This document shows, in pieces, positions 16,276 through 24,473 of a stretch of 56,027 bases of DNA (its first letter is position 1; each line of letters starts with the position of its first letter). Origin of the DNA: an uncultured Lachnospiraceae bacterium (GTDB lineage Bacteria; Bacillota; Clostridia; Lachnospirales; Lachnospiraceae); contig CAJUDE010000052.1 of the NCBI GenBank assembly GCA_910585295.1, positions 1 through 56,027 on the forward strand, read 5' to 3'. Below the pieces are notes generated by a model. It worked only from the letters and a program-made list of their open reading frames with translations, was not told the origin of the DNA and made no database searches. The position numbers and the translations under genes are program-made.

Positions 16276-17136
16276 TTATTCTGTATCAGCAGGCTCCTGC
16301 TTATTGCCTCGTTTTCCTCCCTTACGTCCCTTTTGGGATGCCGCCCGTTTAATGGGCTTTGGGACCACAGGCTCTTTATGTTCCTGCTCTGGGGCATTAC
16401 CCCCATCCCCCGTTTCGGGATGGCCTGCGCTTTCATCGGCCTCCTCTGGCGTTTCCCCACCATCCAAATTAGCTGCCTTGGAATCATCCTCTGGCGCTTT
16501 TGGTACAGAAGCCTTCTCCTTTTCTTCTGTCTCTTCTGGCGTTTCTATGCCATCTGGTTCTGCTGGCGCTTCTGGCACAGGAGCCTTCTCCTTGTTATCT
16601 GTCTCTTTTGGCGCTTCCACGCTGTCTGGCCCTTCCCCTTTCGCACTCTCTACTGTTGCTTCTGGTTCAGGGACCTTCTGCCCTGCCCCGCTCTCCTGCT
16701 GTGGTTCTGGGGCTGGCTGCGTTTCTTTCGTCTTACCTGCCTTGTGCCCATCTGGCTCTGTTGGCAGTTTCTCTTCCTCTTTCACCTTTTTCGGGCCCTT
16801 TGGCGGTGTGGGAGGCTTTGGCGTATCTGGCCCCTTTAGCGACAGTGCATCCCCTACAGTATCCTGATTATGAACTAGAACATCAAGCCCGGCAGAAGGG
16901 CGCGGGATTACGCGCGTGCTTACTACCCGGTTTACTTTGGCGGCTGCCATCCGAGCCGCATCTATAGCAGCTTTCACTGCCCCGACGTCACCCTGAATTT
17001 TGATAGTTGTCCAACCTCCGCCTTTTGTCAGCTCATAACCAATCAGCTCCACATTTGCTGACTTCACTGCTGCATCTGCCGCCTCAACGCCGGCAGCCAA
17101 GCCTTCTGTCTCTATGAGCCCTAAACTTTTCTTCAT
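16276..17136 (-). CDS. pduK: PduK-like shell protein with long disordered tail
   Basis: 286 residues. Residues 1-88 are a BMC domain (SLGLIETEGLAAGVEAADAAV). Residues 89-286 are low-complexity, rich in Pro, Glu, Lys and Gly, mostly acidic, with imperfect repeats around KEKAPVPEAPAEPDG / KEKASVPKAPEDDS (about 182-235), and end in a strongly basic patch (about 260-280) before EPADTE. There is no cysteine in the tail, unlike the Fe-S-binding extension of Salmonella PduK (about 160 residues). The start has GGGAGGTG upstream. It lies between pduH and pduJ. The tail may bind cargo or the cell interior; that is inference. Confidence 0.88.
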   Translation of the reverse strand: MKKSLGLIETEGLAAGVEAADAAVKSANVELIGYELTKGGGWTTIKIQGDVGAVKAAIDAARMAAAKVNRVVSTRVIPRPSAGLDVLVHNQDTVGDALSLKGPDTPKPPTPPKGPKKVKEEEKLPTEPDGHKAGKTKETQPAPEPQQESGAGQKVPEPEATVESAKGEGPDSVEAPKETDNKEKAPVPEAPAEPDGIETPEETEEKEKASVPKAPEDDSKAANLDGGETPEEADESAGHPETGDGGNAPEQEHKEPVVPKPIKRAASQKGRKGGKRGNKQEPADTE

Positions 17137-17140
17137 GCCT

Positions 17141-17503
17141 TCACCTCCCTTCCAAAGGTTTAAGCGGCAGCTTTTTCACCAACCGCGCTGCATTAGCCCC
17201 CAAAATGCGTACCTGGCCTATAGACCGGACTGGAATTTGGAACAAAGGTTTTTCATACTCCAATTTGGAAATATGTAAAACAGCAGCCTGCCCGTCCATT
17301 CCAACGCCTACCTCTAAGCGGGAAGCTTGTGCGCCTTTCCATGCCAGGCCTAATGCATTCCCTTCTTCCTCTGTCCAGGCCTCGCAGGGGATCCCCTCTT
17401 CTTCCAGCCCATAGAGCAATTGCTGGATAGCATTCTTTGGGGTATCCGAACTGCAAAGTACATGCACAGTAGGTTTTGTCATTGCAATTTGGGCAGGGTT
17501 CAT
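17141..17503 (-). CDS. pduH: PduH, small subunit of diol dehydratase reactivase
   Basis: A 120-residue protein resembling the beta subunit of diol/glycerol dehydratase reactivating factors (KPTVHVLCSS near the N-terminus, GNALGLAWKGAQASRLEVGVG in the middle). With PduG it swaps damaged cobalamin off the dehydratase using ATP. The start ATG overlaps the pduG stop by 4 bp (ATGA) and has GGGGGGGACAG before it, so the two subunits are coupled in translation. Confidence 0.93.
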   Translation of the reverse strand: MNPAQIAMTKPTVHVLCSSDTPKNAIQQLLYGLEEEGIPCEAWTEEEGNALGLAWKGAQASRLEVGVGMDGQAAVLHISKLEYEKPLFQIPVRSIGQVRILGANAARLVKKLPLKPLEGR

Positions 17504-19326
17504 ATCTGTCCCCCCCTTTCAGTCAGGGAAAGCACCAGCCCCGTTGCCACAGCGTTGCGAGGGCCTTCTGTCCCACGGATATTGCCACGTCCTGCCACAA
17601 CCTTATACTGTGACAATGCATCCGTAACCATCTGCGGCACTTCAAAATCCAAAGCAGAACCGCCTACCAGCACTACAAACTGGATATCCCGGACATTTCC
17701 GGTAGGGCTGACCCTGGCCAATGCACGCAGGGCGTTTGTTACAAATACTTTCTGTTTTGCCTGACGTCGGATAAGACGTATCTTTTCCATAGACCAATCG
17801 CCTTCTAATGGGATCATTTCTCCCTCTTTCAGGATAATTGTCTTAGCAAATATATTTGGGTCCAGCGGTTCAGAGAAGAACTCTACTGTCCCGTTCTCAT
17901 GCCGGATATGGAAAAAACTCTCTACCTTAGCCAGTGGGTATTTCTTCACATCCTCTGCAATATCAAAGCTATCTAACCCCATTTCCGACTGGATTAAAAG
18001 CGTTACCATATTGCCTGCGCCTGCCAGATGGATGGAGTGGATTACCCCTTCCTGATTAATAATTGATGCATCCGTAGAACCCGCGCCCATATCCAGAATT
18101 GCCAAAGGCTTATTGGTACCCGGTGTTGTCAGCGCCCCCCGAATAGCCATATCAGCTTCTACGCCTCCAACCTGAACCGAAATCCCAATCTGCTCGGAAA
18201 ACTCTTTTGCAATTGCCTCCATTTGAAGGCGGTCCGCCTTCACCATAGCGGCAATTCCCACAGCGTTTTCCTGTGAAAATTCATTAGCCAGGCCGCCCTG
18301 GACTTTCTGGGGTGTGAATGTATCTACTGCCAGCAGGTCTTGAATATGGATATCTTTTGGATGCTGCTTTGTCAAATTCGCCATTACCTGACGGACTTTC
18401 TCTAGCATGCCGCCTGCGTTCGTCCCCGGCTCTCCCCGAACATCCTCTAGGACAGGAAGGGATTCCACGGCCTGCATGATTTTTTCGCCCCCTGCATCCA
18501 CATCCACTTTCACCGTCCGGTTCTGACCGTAAAATTCAATGAGGCCTGCAGGGATTTTACGCTCCTTGACATCCCCTGCAGGAGTCTTAATCACCACTGC
18601 AGAACGGTTACCAATCAATGCACGGGCAATGGGAACTACCTGCTGTGTCTCCTCTGAGGACAATCCAAAAAGCGTTGCAATCCCATATGGATTAGAAAGC
18701 ACCTCTACCACGCCGCCAACACCGGCAACTTCCACTGCAGAGCGCATGCCTAATGGAACTTTATCCACCAAGGCCACCTCATCCACAATAGGAATCTTTC
18801 GGTGCAGGCGGTTGTGGATCAGTACGCCGTCATCCCGTTGGACAATTGCCGCGGTTACCTGCCGCGTCCCCATAGAACCTTCGTTAATCAGCCTTGCGGC
18901 GTCTTCAAAGTCCACGCTGGCAGGCACCACCACAATATAGTCTTTCCCTCCCGCTGCCGAAACAAGCTGGGTGACCAGGATAGTCTCCCCTACGCCGACG
19001 CCCATGCCGCCAGGCGTAGATGGATTATGCCCAATCATAGTGGATTCTGTGATGATGGTTTCCGTAATGGTTTCCATAGCTACGTCGCCGATAACCGGAG
19101 CCGCCTCATTCAGGCATACTTCCGAAAGCTCTGTTATCTCAACGCCAACCTTTTCCATTGCGCTGGTCAAGGAATGGACGACGCCATTGATGTTCTGCCG
19201 GGTTCCCTTGATACCTGTTGTTGGTACTGTGCCGCTGGCTAGAAACTCTGTACGATTTCCGTCAATCCTTGCCAGGGCTGTTTCTGTTGTCGCATTCCCA
19301 ATATCAATGCCTGCAACAATTTTCAT
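17500..19326 (-). CDS. pduG: PduG, large subunit of diol dehydratase reactivase
   Basis: About 608 residues, an Hsp70-like ATPase. Nucleotide-binding loops are AGIDIGNATTETA (about 4-16) and ILDMGAGSTDAS (about 415-426). It reactivates diol dehydratase inactivated by glycerol or oxygen by exchanging the adenine-lacking cobalamin. The start at 19326 follows GGGAGGTTCCACT. Length matches Salmonella PduG (610). It sits directly after the dehydratase subunits. Confidence 0.96.
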   Translation of the reverse strand: MKIVAGIDIGNATTETALARIDGNRTEFLASGTVPTTGIKGTRQNINGVVHSLTSAMEKVGVEITELSEVCLNEAAPVIGDVAMETITETIITESTMIGHNPSTPGGMGVGVGETILVTQLVSAAGGKDYIVVVPASVDFEDAARLINEGSMGTRQVTAAIVQRDDGVLIHNRLHRKIPIVDEVALVDKVPLGMRSAVEVAGVGGVVEVLSNPYGIATLFGLSSEETQQVVPIARALIGNRSAVVIKTPAGDVKERKIPAGLIEFYGQNRTVKVDVDAGGEKIMQAVESLPVLEDVRGEPGTNAGGMLEKVRQVMANLTKQHPKDIHIQDLLAVDTFTPQKVQGGLANEFSQENAVGIAAMVKADRLQMEAIAKEFSEQIGISVQVGGVEADMAIRGALTTPGTNKPLAILDMGAGSTDASIINQEGVIHSIHLAGAGNMVTLLIQSEMGLDSFDIAEDVKKYPLAKVESFFHIRHENGTVEFFSEPLDPNIFAKTIILKEGEMIPLEGDWSMEKIRLIRRQAKQKVFVTNALRALARVSPTGNVRDIQFVVLVGGSALDFEVPQMVTDALSQYKVVAGRGNIRGTEGPRNAVATGLVLSLTERGGQI

Positions 19327-19353
19327 AGTGGAACCTCCCAACTTTGCAGAATC

Positions 19354-19863
19354 TTAGAATTTCTTCAGCCTGCCTCGCTGCTCATAAACATCAGCAGCCT
19401 CACGCACGAGGGAAGCGGCTGTCTTAGCGCCATATTTCTGATCCAACTCATTGGCAATATCAATTAAATCCTGTTTGCTTGAGCGGTAAGGGCGCAATGC
19501 ATTGTAAATCTCCAGTAAACGGTCGTCTGGCACTGCAATTAACTCAGCCGCACGGCGTAAGTTCCCTGCAAATGCTTCACGGTTTACGGATTCTGCTACC
19601 TGAGCCTGCATTTCCAAAGTATCTGGGGAAATACGCATATCGTCTGCGGTAATATCACCAGAAATCACTTTCTCATAGCTCAAGGAAGTGAAAGGCTTGC
19701 CAGTAGGCGTTTTGATTTTATCAGCCATATTCTCTGACAGAGGGTAATTTTCAGCCGTAACTTTGCCGCCGGCAGAGGCAGCAGGAGCTGATACGGACCC
19801 ACCGTTGTTCATGGCCTGCATGACCTGTTCTACAATCTGTTTCATTAAAAGTTCCTGATCCAT
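19354..19863 (-). CDS. pduE: PduE, small subunit of propanediol dehydratase
   Basis: About 169 residues. The C-terminal half matches the diol/glycerol dehydratase gamma subunit (NLRRAAELIAVPDDRLLEIYN). The N-terminal ~20 residues (MDQELLMKQIVEQVMQAM) form an amphipathic helix followed by a Ser/Ala/Gly linker, as in PduE proteins with targeting sequences. The start at 19863 follows AAAGGAGGCAGAATC; the upstream GTG at 19881 overlaps the pduD stop and would cover this site. Confidence 0.94.
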   Translation of the reverse strand: MDQELLMKQIVEQVMQAMNNGGSVSAPAASAGGKVTAENYPLSENMADKIKTPTGKPFTSLSYEKVISGDITADDMRISPDTLEMQAQVAESVNREAFAGNLRRAAELIAVPDDRLLEIYNALRPYRSSKQDLIDIANELDQKYGAKTAASLVREAADVYEQRGRLKKF

Positions 19864-19877
19864 GATTCTGCCTCCTT

Positions 19878-20549
19878 TCACTTGAATGAAACTGCGACAG
19901 CTTGCGGTCGCTTATCGTTATCAACATGTTCGGTTTCTTTAATATGTAACAATGCTGCAATTGCCTGGTAAGTAGGGCGGGCCATCTGGTCATTGCGCAC
20001 TGGCACCGGAGTTGGAGCTTCGCCTTTTGCATATTTGGCAGCATTCTTACCAATCTGACGGAATGTTTCCATCTCAATCAATGGAGCCTGTGAAAACAGT
20101 TCCAGGTTGCTAAGGGGTGGAAGGTCTTTCTGGTGGATTACCGTAGTACCCTTAGACTGGATGCCGATGCCGATGCCTGAACCTGAATATTCAGCCGCAT
20201 CATGGGCAATAAATGAAACATCGGAGGTGCGGTATACACGTACCACACGCCATTTCAACCCTTCTTCCTCAATACCTGCAATTATCTCTCGCAGCACTTT
20301 ATCATGCGGCTGGTGGATAATTGTTTCTGTCTGATAAATGCCAAAAGCTGGCGCTAAGCCGATAACAACCTCATCCGGCGCCACTCCCTTAGGTGCGTCG
20401 CCCTGTTCTGTTAAAGTCATCTTACCGGCTACAGGCAGGGTTGCAGGAGCAGGCGCTGCAGGCGCGGATGCCGTAGGCGCTGCCTGGCTAGTCATTTCTT
20501 TAATTACTTCCCCAATGACACTACGCAGTGTTTTCTCGTCAAAAGTCAT
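19878..20549 (-). CDS. pduD: PduD, medium subunit of propanediol dehydratase
   Basis: 223 residues, like Salmonella PduD (224). The N-terminal amphipathic helix (about 2-20) followed by an Ala/Pro linker (about 22-42) is the targeting extension that distinguishes diol dehydratases from glycerol dehydratases. The remainder forms part of the cobalamin-binding subunit (EVVIGLAPAFGIYQTETIIHQ). AGAAGGAGGTG precedes the ATG. Confidence 0.95.
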   Translation of the reverse strand: MTFDEKTLRSVIGEVIKEMTSQAAPTASAPAAPAPATLPVAGKMTLTEQGDAPKGVAPDEVVIGLAPAFGIYQTETIIHQPHDKVLREIIAGIEEEGLKWRVVRVYRTSDVSFIAHDAAEYSGSGIGIGIQSKGTTVIHQKDLPPLSNLELFSQAPLIEMETFRQIGKNAAKYAKGEAPTPVPVRNDQMARPTYQAIAALLHIKETEHVDNDKRPQAVAVSFK

Positions 20550-20567
20550 AACTGTAACACCTCCTTC

Positions 20568-22229
20568 TTAAATGTCTTCCGGCCGAATTGCATTCGGGAT
20601 ATCACTGATTTGTTTCCATCTCTCTTCACTAATCTGGTAGCCAGTCATCGGCCCATGGTAATCATTAGGCGCATTGACAGCAGACAATACATGGAAATTG
20701 TCCCCAAAAATAGAAGCTGTGTGCAGATAATCCCCTGCTACTTTCTGGCGGAGCATGTTGTAGATATTCTGTGCTACATCCGGGAACCCGGCTTTGTCAA
20801 GAGCTTTTACGAAATCAACACCCGTAACATTGCGTGCCATCATATCTTCAATAGCTTTTAAGTCTTCGTTTACATTACGGTCTGGCATATCATTAGACCC
20901 GTTTGCATAAGTAGCTGCTTCCACTTCCGCATCTGTAATTGGCGGCAGGCCCAGTTCACGGAACAACCCTTGAAGCGCACGCGCCGCCTTGTTGCGGGCT
21001 TTAATTACATCTTCTTCACGTACAGGCTGCAGGCCGCCGTCAATTTTCATATCGCGCTGGATAATATTCCAGTCGTCATAATCTTCTGCGTCCCAGTTAG
21101 AACCAGCAAACATATTGTCGTAGTTTGGCGTAGCAGAATAACCAGAGCAAATATAATCCGTTCCAGAGAAGAACTGCGGCACACTACGGGCTACACGGCG
21201 CAGGTCTGAATGGGTAAAGGTCTGGTCATTAGAAGTTGTTGACTCAAGGTCAAGCAACATAGCAATCAAGTTCTCAGCAGCGATCGCGCGGATACCGCCT
21301 GGAACGCCAGCCGGAACGCCTACGCATGATACAGAGCCGTTCTGTGTCCCCTGTACGCCTGCGCCCTTGGTGATTGCAAGGCAGCGTGCTTCCAGGTATA
21401 ACATAGATTTGCCTTCTGCATAACCCATCTGAACTTCTGAACCTGTACCAGATGTGAAACGCATCTTCAAGCCGCGGCTTGCATAGCAGCTTGCCAAGAA
21501 TGCCTTGGAATATGGAGTGTCGTCACCGTCCATAAATACTGGCTCTGTCCCATATACAGAAATTGTCTCAGCATAAGTGGTGAAGCCACGCATACCAAGC
21601 ATCAGCTCTGTAGCCTCTTCCAATGCACACTGCGTCATAACGCCAGGACGCCCTACCTGAGCGCCTACCATAATAGAAATAGCATTAAAAGGCGCATAAC
21701 GTGCAATACCAACTGTCGTCTCCATTTCTGCAAAGCCGCGTACGCCAGCTTCTGCTGCATCAGCCGCAATCTGAACTGGGTTGTCCTTTACATTTGTTAC
21801 ATGGCACTGGTTTGCAGGCATCAAGCGGGCACGCATCTTAGACATACCCATCATGATTTCCACAATTGTCATTTTCCCTACAACCTCGGTTAATTTTGCC
21901 GGGGTGATAGAAAGCGTGATATCTAAGATTTCCTTACGTGAAACATTGATATCCACAATCTTGCGTGCGATTTCCAAGGAATCCAGCGCCATAGCCTTTT
22001 CTGCATTTTCCAAACGGATTGCATGGTCTGCAATAAAAGTATCCAACATATCAAAATCAGCGCGGCATTTGCCGTCTAACTCTGTTACGCGCCCATTCTC
22101 AATCTTGATGCTTGGGGTTGGGTCGAAAGGGCTGTTCATGGCAATCAGACCAACTTCCGGCCATTCCTTGACATAACCGTCCTGATTCACCGGGCGGTTC
22201 GCCAATACTTCAAAACGTTTTGATTTCAT
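20568..22229 (-). CDS. pduC: PduC, large subunit of B12-dependent propanediol dehydratase
   Basis: 553 residues, the catalytic TIM-barrel subunit that converts 1,2-propanediol to propionaldehyde by an adenosylcobalamin radical mechanism; it would also turn glycerol into 3-hydroxypropionaldehyde. Family segments include MRARLMPANQCHVTNVKDNP and SGTGSEVQMGYAEGKSMLYL. Length matches PduC (554). Both the N-terminal extensions on D and E and the pdu context favour diol over glycerol dehydratase, though substrate range cannot be read from sequence. The ribosome-binding site is AGGAAGGAG. Confidence 0.97.
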   Translation of the reverse strand: MKSKRFEVLANRPVNQDGYVKEWPEVGLIAMNSPFDPTPSIKIENGRVTELDGKCRADFDMLDTFIADHAIRLENAEKAMALDSLEIARKIVDINVSRKEILDITLSITPAKLTEVVGKMTIVEIMMGMSKMRARLMPANQCHVTNVKDNPVQIAADAAEAGVRGFAEMETTVGIARYAPFNAISIMVGAQVGRPGVMTQCALEEATELMLGMRGFTTYAETISVYGTEPVFMDGDDTPYSKAFLASCYASRGLKMRFTSGTGSEVQMGYAEGKSMLYLEARCLAITKGAGVQGTQNGSVSCVGVPAGVPGGIRAIAAENLIAMLLDLESTTSNDQTFTHSDLRRVARSVPQFFSGTDYICSGYSATPNYDNMFAGSNWDAEDYDDWNIIQRDMKIDGGLQPVREEDVIKARNKAARALQGLFRELGLPPITDAEVEAATYANGSNDMPDRNVNEDLKAIEDMMARNVTGVDFVKALDKAGFPDVAQNIYNMLRQKVAGDYLHTASIFGDNFHVLSAVNAPNDYHGPMTGYQISEERWKQISDIPNAIRPEDI

Positions 22230-22249
22230 AGCTTACAGCTCCTTCCTGA

Positions 22250-23062
22250 TTAAAGAATGTAAGGGGTAGTGGTTGATTTCAGTTCCTCATCCGGCGCCAA
22301 TGCCTTCAATAACTGAAGCCCAACGTCACGTGCTGCAATAATTGCCTGCTTCACTGCGCCAGAATCTCCAGAGAAGAAATAATTCACCTCGTTAGAGAAG
22401 CTTGTCCCACCATTGCCAGGCGTTGCGATGGTTACAGCGTCAATGGTTGCTGCCTTAGAAGCCGCATCCGCTAAAACTACGCCGATACCTGCAGGCGCGC
22501 CTACTGTAATGCCAAATGCCTTGCCAATGGGGGCGCCCCAAACTTTATTTAATACATAAGAAGCACGGGCGCTATACTGGAATTCCAAATGCCCTGCGCT
22601 ATTGCCATATACATCACCCATAGTACGTGGAATCTCACGAAGGCAAACTTCCACTGCACGGCGTGCATCAGATACATCCTCAGCCCCAAAAATAATTAAT
22701 GAGCCATGCCCTGCGCCCCCTTCTGTGTCACGTGGGCATTCTACCAAAAGGCATTCGCTGTTGGTTGCCTTTACAGCTTCGTCTGCTGCAAAAATCTGTG
22801 GGCCTGCACCAACACGGTCACTAATAATACCGATAGCGCGGTATTTTGGGTCAATTTTAAGTGCTTCATGTACCTGATGGTCAACATTTGCGATAACCAG
22901 GCCAATTGTGTGGCCCATTGTTGTCCCAACATACTCTGTCAAGTTACATGTTGGGGAAGTAGCTGCGGCAGCTTCCTCACAGCACTTTTCTTCAGAAGAA
23001 GAAGCAACAGCACTAAGCCTCCTCATAACCTCTTCCATGATGTTGTTGTTCAATTCATCCAT
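22250..23062 (-). CDS. pduB: PduB-type tandem-BMC trimeric shell protein
   Basis: About 270 residues with an N-terminal helix (MDELNNNIMEEVMRRL) and linker, then two BMC domains (about 50-155 and 160-265). The N-terminus of PduB connects shell to enzyme cargo in Salmonella, and the same architecture is seen here. The start at 23062 follows GGAGGGAAAACAC. No internal PduB' start was verified, though Salmonella makes one. It is the second gene of the operon. Confidence 0.95.
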   Translation of the reverse strand: MDELNNNIMEEVMRRLSAVASSSEEKCCEEAAAATSPTCNLTEYVGTTMGHTIGLVIANVDHQVHEALKIDPKYRAIGIISDRVGAGPQIFAADEAVKATNSECLLVECPRDTEGGAGHGSLIIFGAEDVSDARRAVEVCLREIPRTMGDVYGNSAGHLEFQYSARASYVLNKVWGAPIGKAFGITVGAPAGIGVVLADAASKAATIDAVTIATPGNGGTSFSNEVNYFFSGDSGAVKQAIIAARDVGLQLLKALAPDEELKSTTTPYIL

Positions 23063-23142
23063 GTGTTTTCCCTCCAATATCAATTTTTCTGCCTTTTAAG
23101 CGTTTTCATAAAGGTGGTGGGTTTCCTCCAAGAATCCCAAAA

Positions 23143-23421
23143 TCATTCCATATGAGGAAGGATCTTCTCCACATCTGTGTGTGGCCTTGGGATAACGTGG
23201 CAGGAGACAACCGTGCCTACTTTTTCAGCGGCAATAGAACCAGCATCTACGGATGCTTTCACTGCACCAACATCGCCGCGTACCATAACGGTAACTAAAC
23301 CAGAGCCAATTTTCTCATAGCCTACTAAAGCGACATTTGCAGATTTAACCATAGCATCGGCAGCCTCAATGGCGCCGACCAGACCTTTCGTCTCCACCAT
23401 ACCAAGGGCTTCTTTTTGCAT
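23143..23421 (-). CDS. pduA: PduA-type hexameric shell protein, first gene of the operon
   Basis: 92 residues, single BMC domain (ALGMVETKGLVGAIEAADAM, then IGSGLVTVMVRGDVGAVKAS). It differs from PduJ (15979-16254) at only a handful of positions. It forms facet hexamers whose pore passes propanediol. AAGGAGGAATC precedes the ATG. It follows a leader of about 150 nt from the promoter at 23583-23588. Confidence 0.95.
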   Translation of the reverse strand: MQKEALGMVETKGLVGAIEAADAMVKSANVALVGYEKIGSGLVTVMVRGDVGAVKASVDAGSIAAEKVGTVVSCHVIPRPHTDVEKILPHME

Positions 23422-23582
23422 TTTGATTCCTCCTTGTCAAGTTCTGCGGCGCACTCGCCAACCCTTCTTCCTCTATAGGCCTTTGGAACAATACATACTA
23501 TAAAACCTACTTAGACGCCCCACTGCATTTCTAGGGATGGGCTGCGGCGTACACGCAATTGGTTAATTTGTTGCTATTTCTT

Positions 23583-23640
23583 ATTATACTAAATGCATGC
23601 TTGTACTTTCTTGTCCTAATCAGAGACTTTTTTGTCTAAT
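23583..23640 (-). promoter_or_regulatory. pdu operon promoter with AraC-type direct repeats
   Basis: On the minus strand a -10 TATAAT (23583-23588) has only a poor -35 (AGAAAG) at 17 bp. Two direct repeats, ATTAGACAAAAAAGT (23626-23640) and ATTAGGACAAGAAAGT (23605-23620), start 21 bp apart, two helical turns, and the nearer one overlaps the -35. This is how AraC-family activators bind. The AraC-type response regulator encoded at 25702-26769 is the obvious candidate. No cobalamin riboswitch is present in the leader. Confidence 0.6.
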
Positions 23641-23759
23641 GTTTTGTTTAATTTGCACAATGATATTTTTTCACAAAGAAGGTCTTTTGGATTTGGAAAA
23701 AACTAGGCAACCATACTTGTCAGAATATGCTTTACCAATGATACTATTCCAATATATAG

Positions 23760-23796
23760 AAAAGGCCAATCAGCTTTTACTGCCAATTGGCCTTTT
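23760..23796 (-). terminator. Rho-independent terminator after the PP-loop ATPase gene
   Basis: AAAAGGCCAAT (23760-23770) pairs with ATTGGCCTTTT (23786-23796), with T-rich ends on both strands. It lies just past the stop of the PP-loop gene at 23813 and separates that transcript from the pduA promoter. Confidence 0.75.
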
Positions 23797-23812
23797 AACA
23801 GCCGCTTTCTTG

Positions 23813-24454
23813 TTATCTTATGTCCACAGCTGCATAATCCCCAAATTCAATTTTTCCCCCTAACTGAAAACAAAGCGGTTCCTGGAAAATAGGTCCATCC
23901 ACAACAAGCGTATGGTATTCCCCGTTTTCCCCACAGATATCAATGCCTGCCGACTCCATAACTGAAATAGACGTTTTGTCAATGATTGTTCCCAATAAGC
24001 CCGTCGGCAACACTGTCTGGTTCACGCTTTTGATAAGGCATTTATATCCAAGTCGGACAATCTCATAAACAATTTTCTCCCGTCCCTGTTTCCATAACGG
24101 AAAACAGGGAACCAACCCGGCCGCCTTGCAGCGGCCTTCCTCCCACTGCCGGTTCTGCTCAATATCAATATCCCCAAAACAGGCTGCCTCAGCCCCCATT
24201 TTCTTTGCCTCCATAAGCCCTTTCTCAAAAGCTGCGCCATAACCTGAACCATTTGCAGGGCATGCCACCAAAGGCAGGTCAAGGGCCTTTGCGTAATGTT
24301 CCAGCATTTTTCCATCAGCACCGTGAAAATAGGAACGGCTGGCAGCCTCGTTCACCATAACAACCAAGCATACCGGCTCATGGCCCTGCTCTATCATTTT
24401 GTGGAGGGCTAACGTACTGTCCTTCCCACAGCTATATGACATGGCAAACTTCAT
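23813..24454 (-). CDS. Diphthine-ammonia-ligase-like PP-loop ATPase
   Basis: 213 residues of the PP-loop ATP-pyrophosphatase family related to archaeal/eukaryotic Dph6. The PP-loop is SYSCGKDSTLALHKM (about 6-20); GDIDIEQNRQWEEG and CGENGEYHTLVVDGP are family motifs. Bacteria lack diphthamide, so the substrate here is unknown; an amidation or adenylation reaction is expected. It is 19 bp downstream of pduQ on the same strand, so it is likely cotranscribed with the regulators and pduQ, which hints at a role in cofactor or compartment metabolism. GGGGGTATCCT precedes the ATG. Confidence 0.85.
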   Translation of the reverse strand: MKFAMSYSCGKDSTLALHKMIEQGHEPVCLVVMVNEAASRSYFHGADGKMLEHYAKALDLPLVACPANGSGYGAAFEKGLMEAKKMGAEAACFGDIDIEQNRQWEEGRCKAAGLVPCFPLWKQGREKIVYEIVRLGYKCLIKSVNQTVLPTGLLGTIIDKTSISVMESAGIDICGENGEYHTLVVDGPIFQEPLCFQLGGKIEFGDYAAVDIR

Positions 24455-24473
24455 AGGATACCCCCAATATTCT

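Noticed and set aside
16187..16967. Long rightward open frames opposite the pduK tail
   Set aside because: They mirror the low-complexity Pro/Glu codons of pduK; no ribosome-binding site and no recognisable domain.
23422..23600. Possible cobalamin riboswitch in the pduA leader
   Set aside because: No GCCACTG-type B12 box or GGTGAGAATCC core on either strand.
23597..23863. Rightward 88-codon frame between pduA and the PP-loop gene
   Set aside because: It covers the pdu promoter repeats and a terminator hairpin and lacks a ribosome-binding site.
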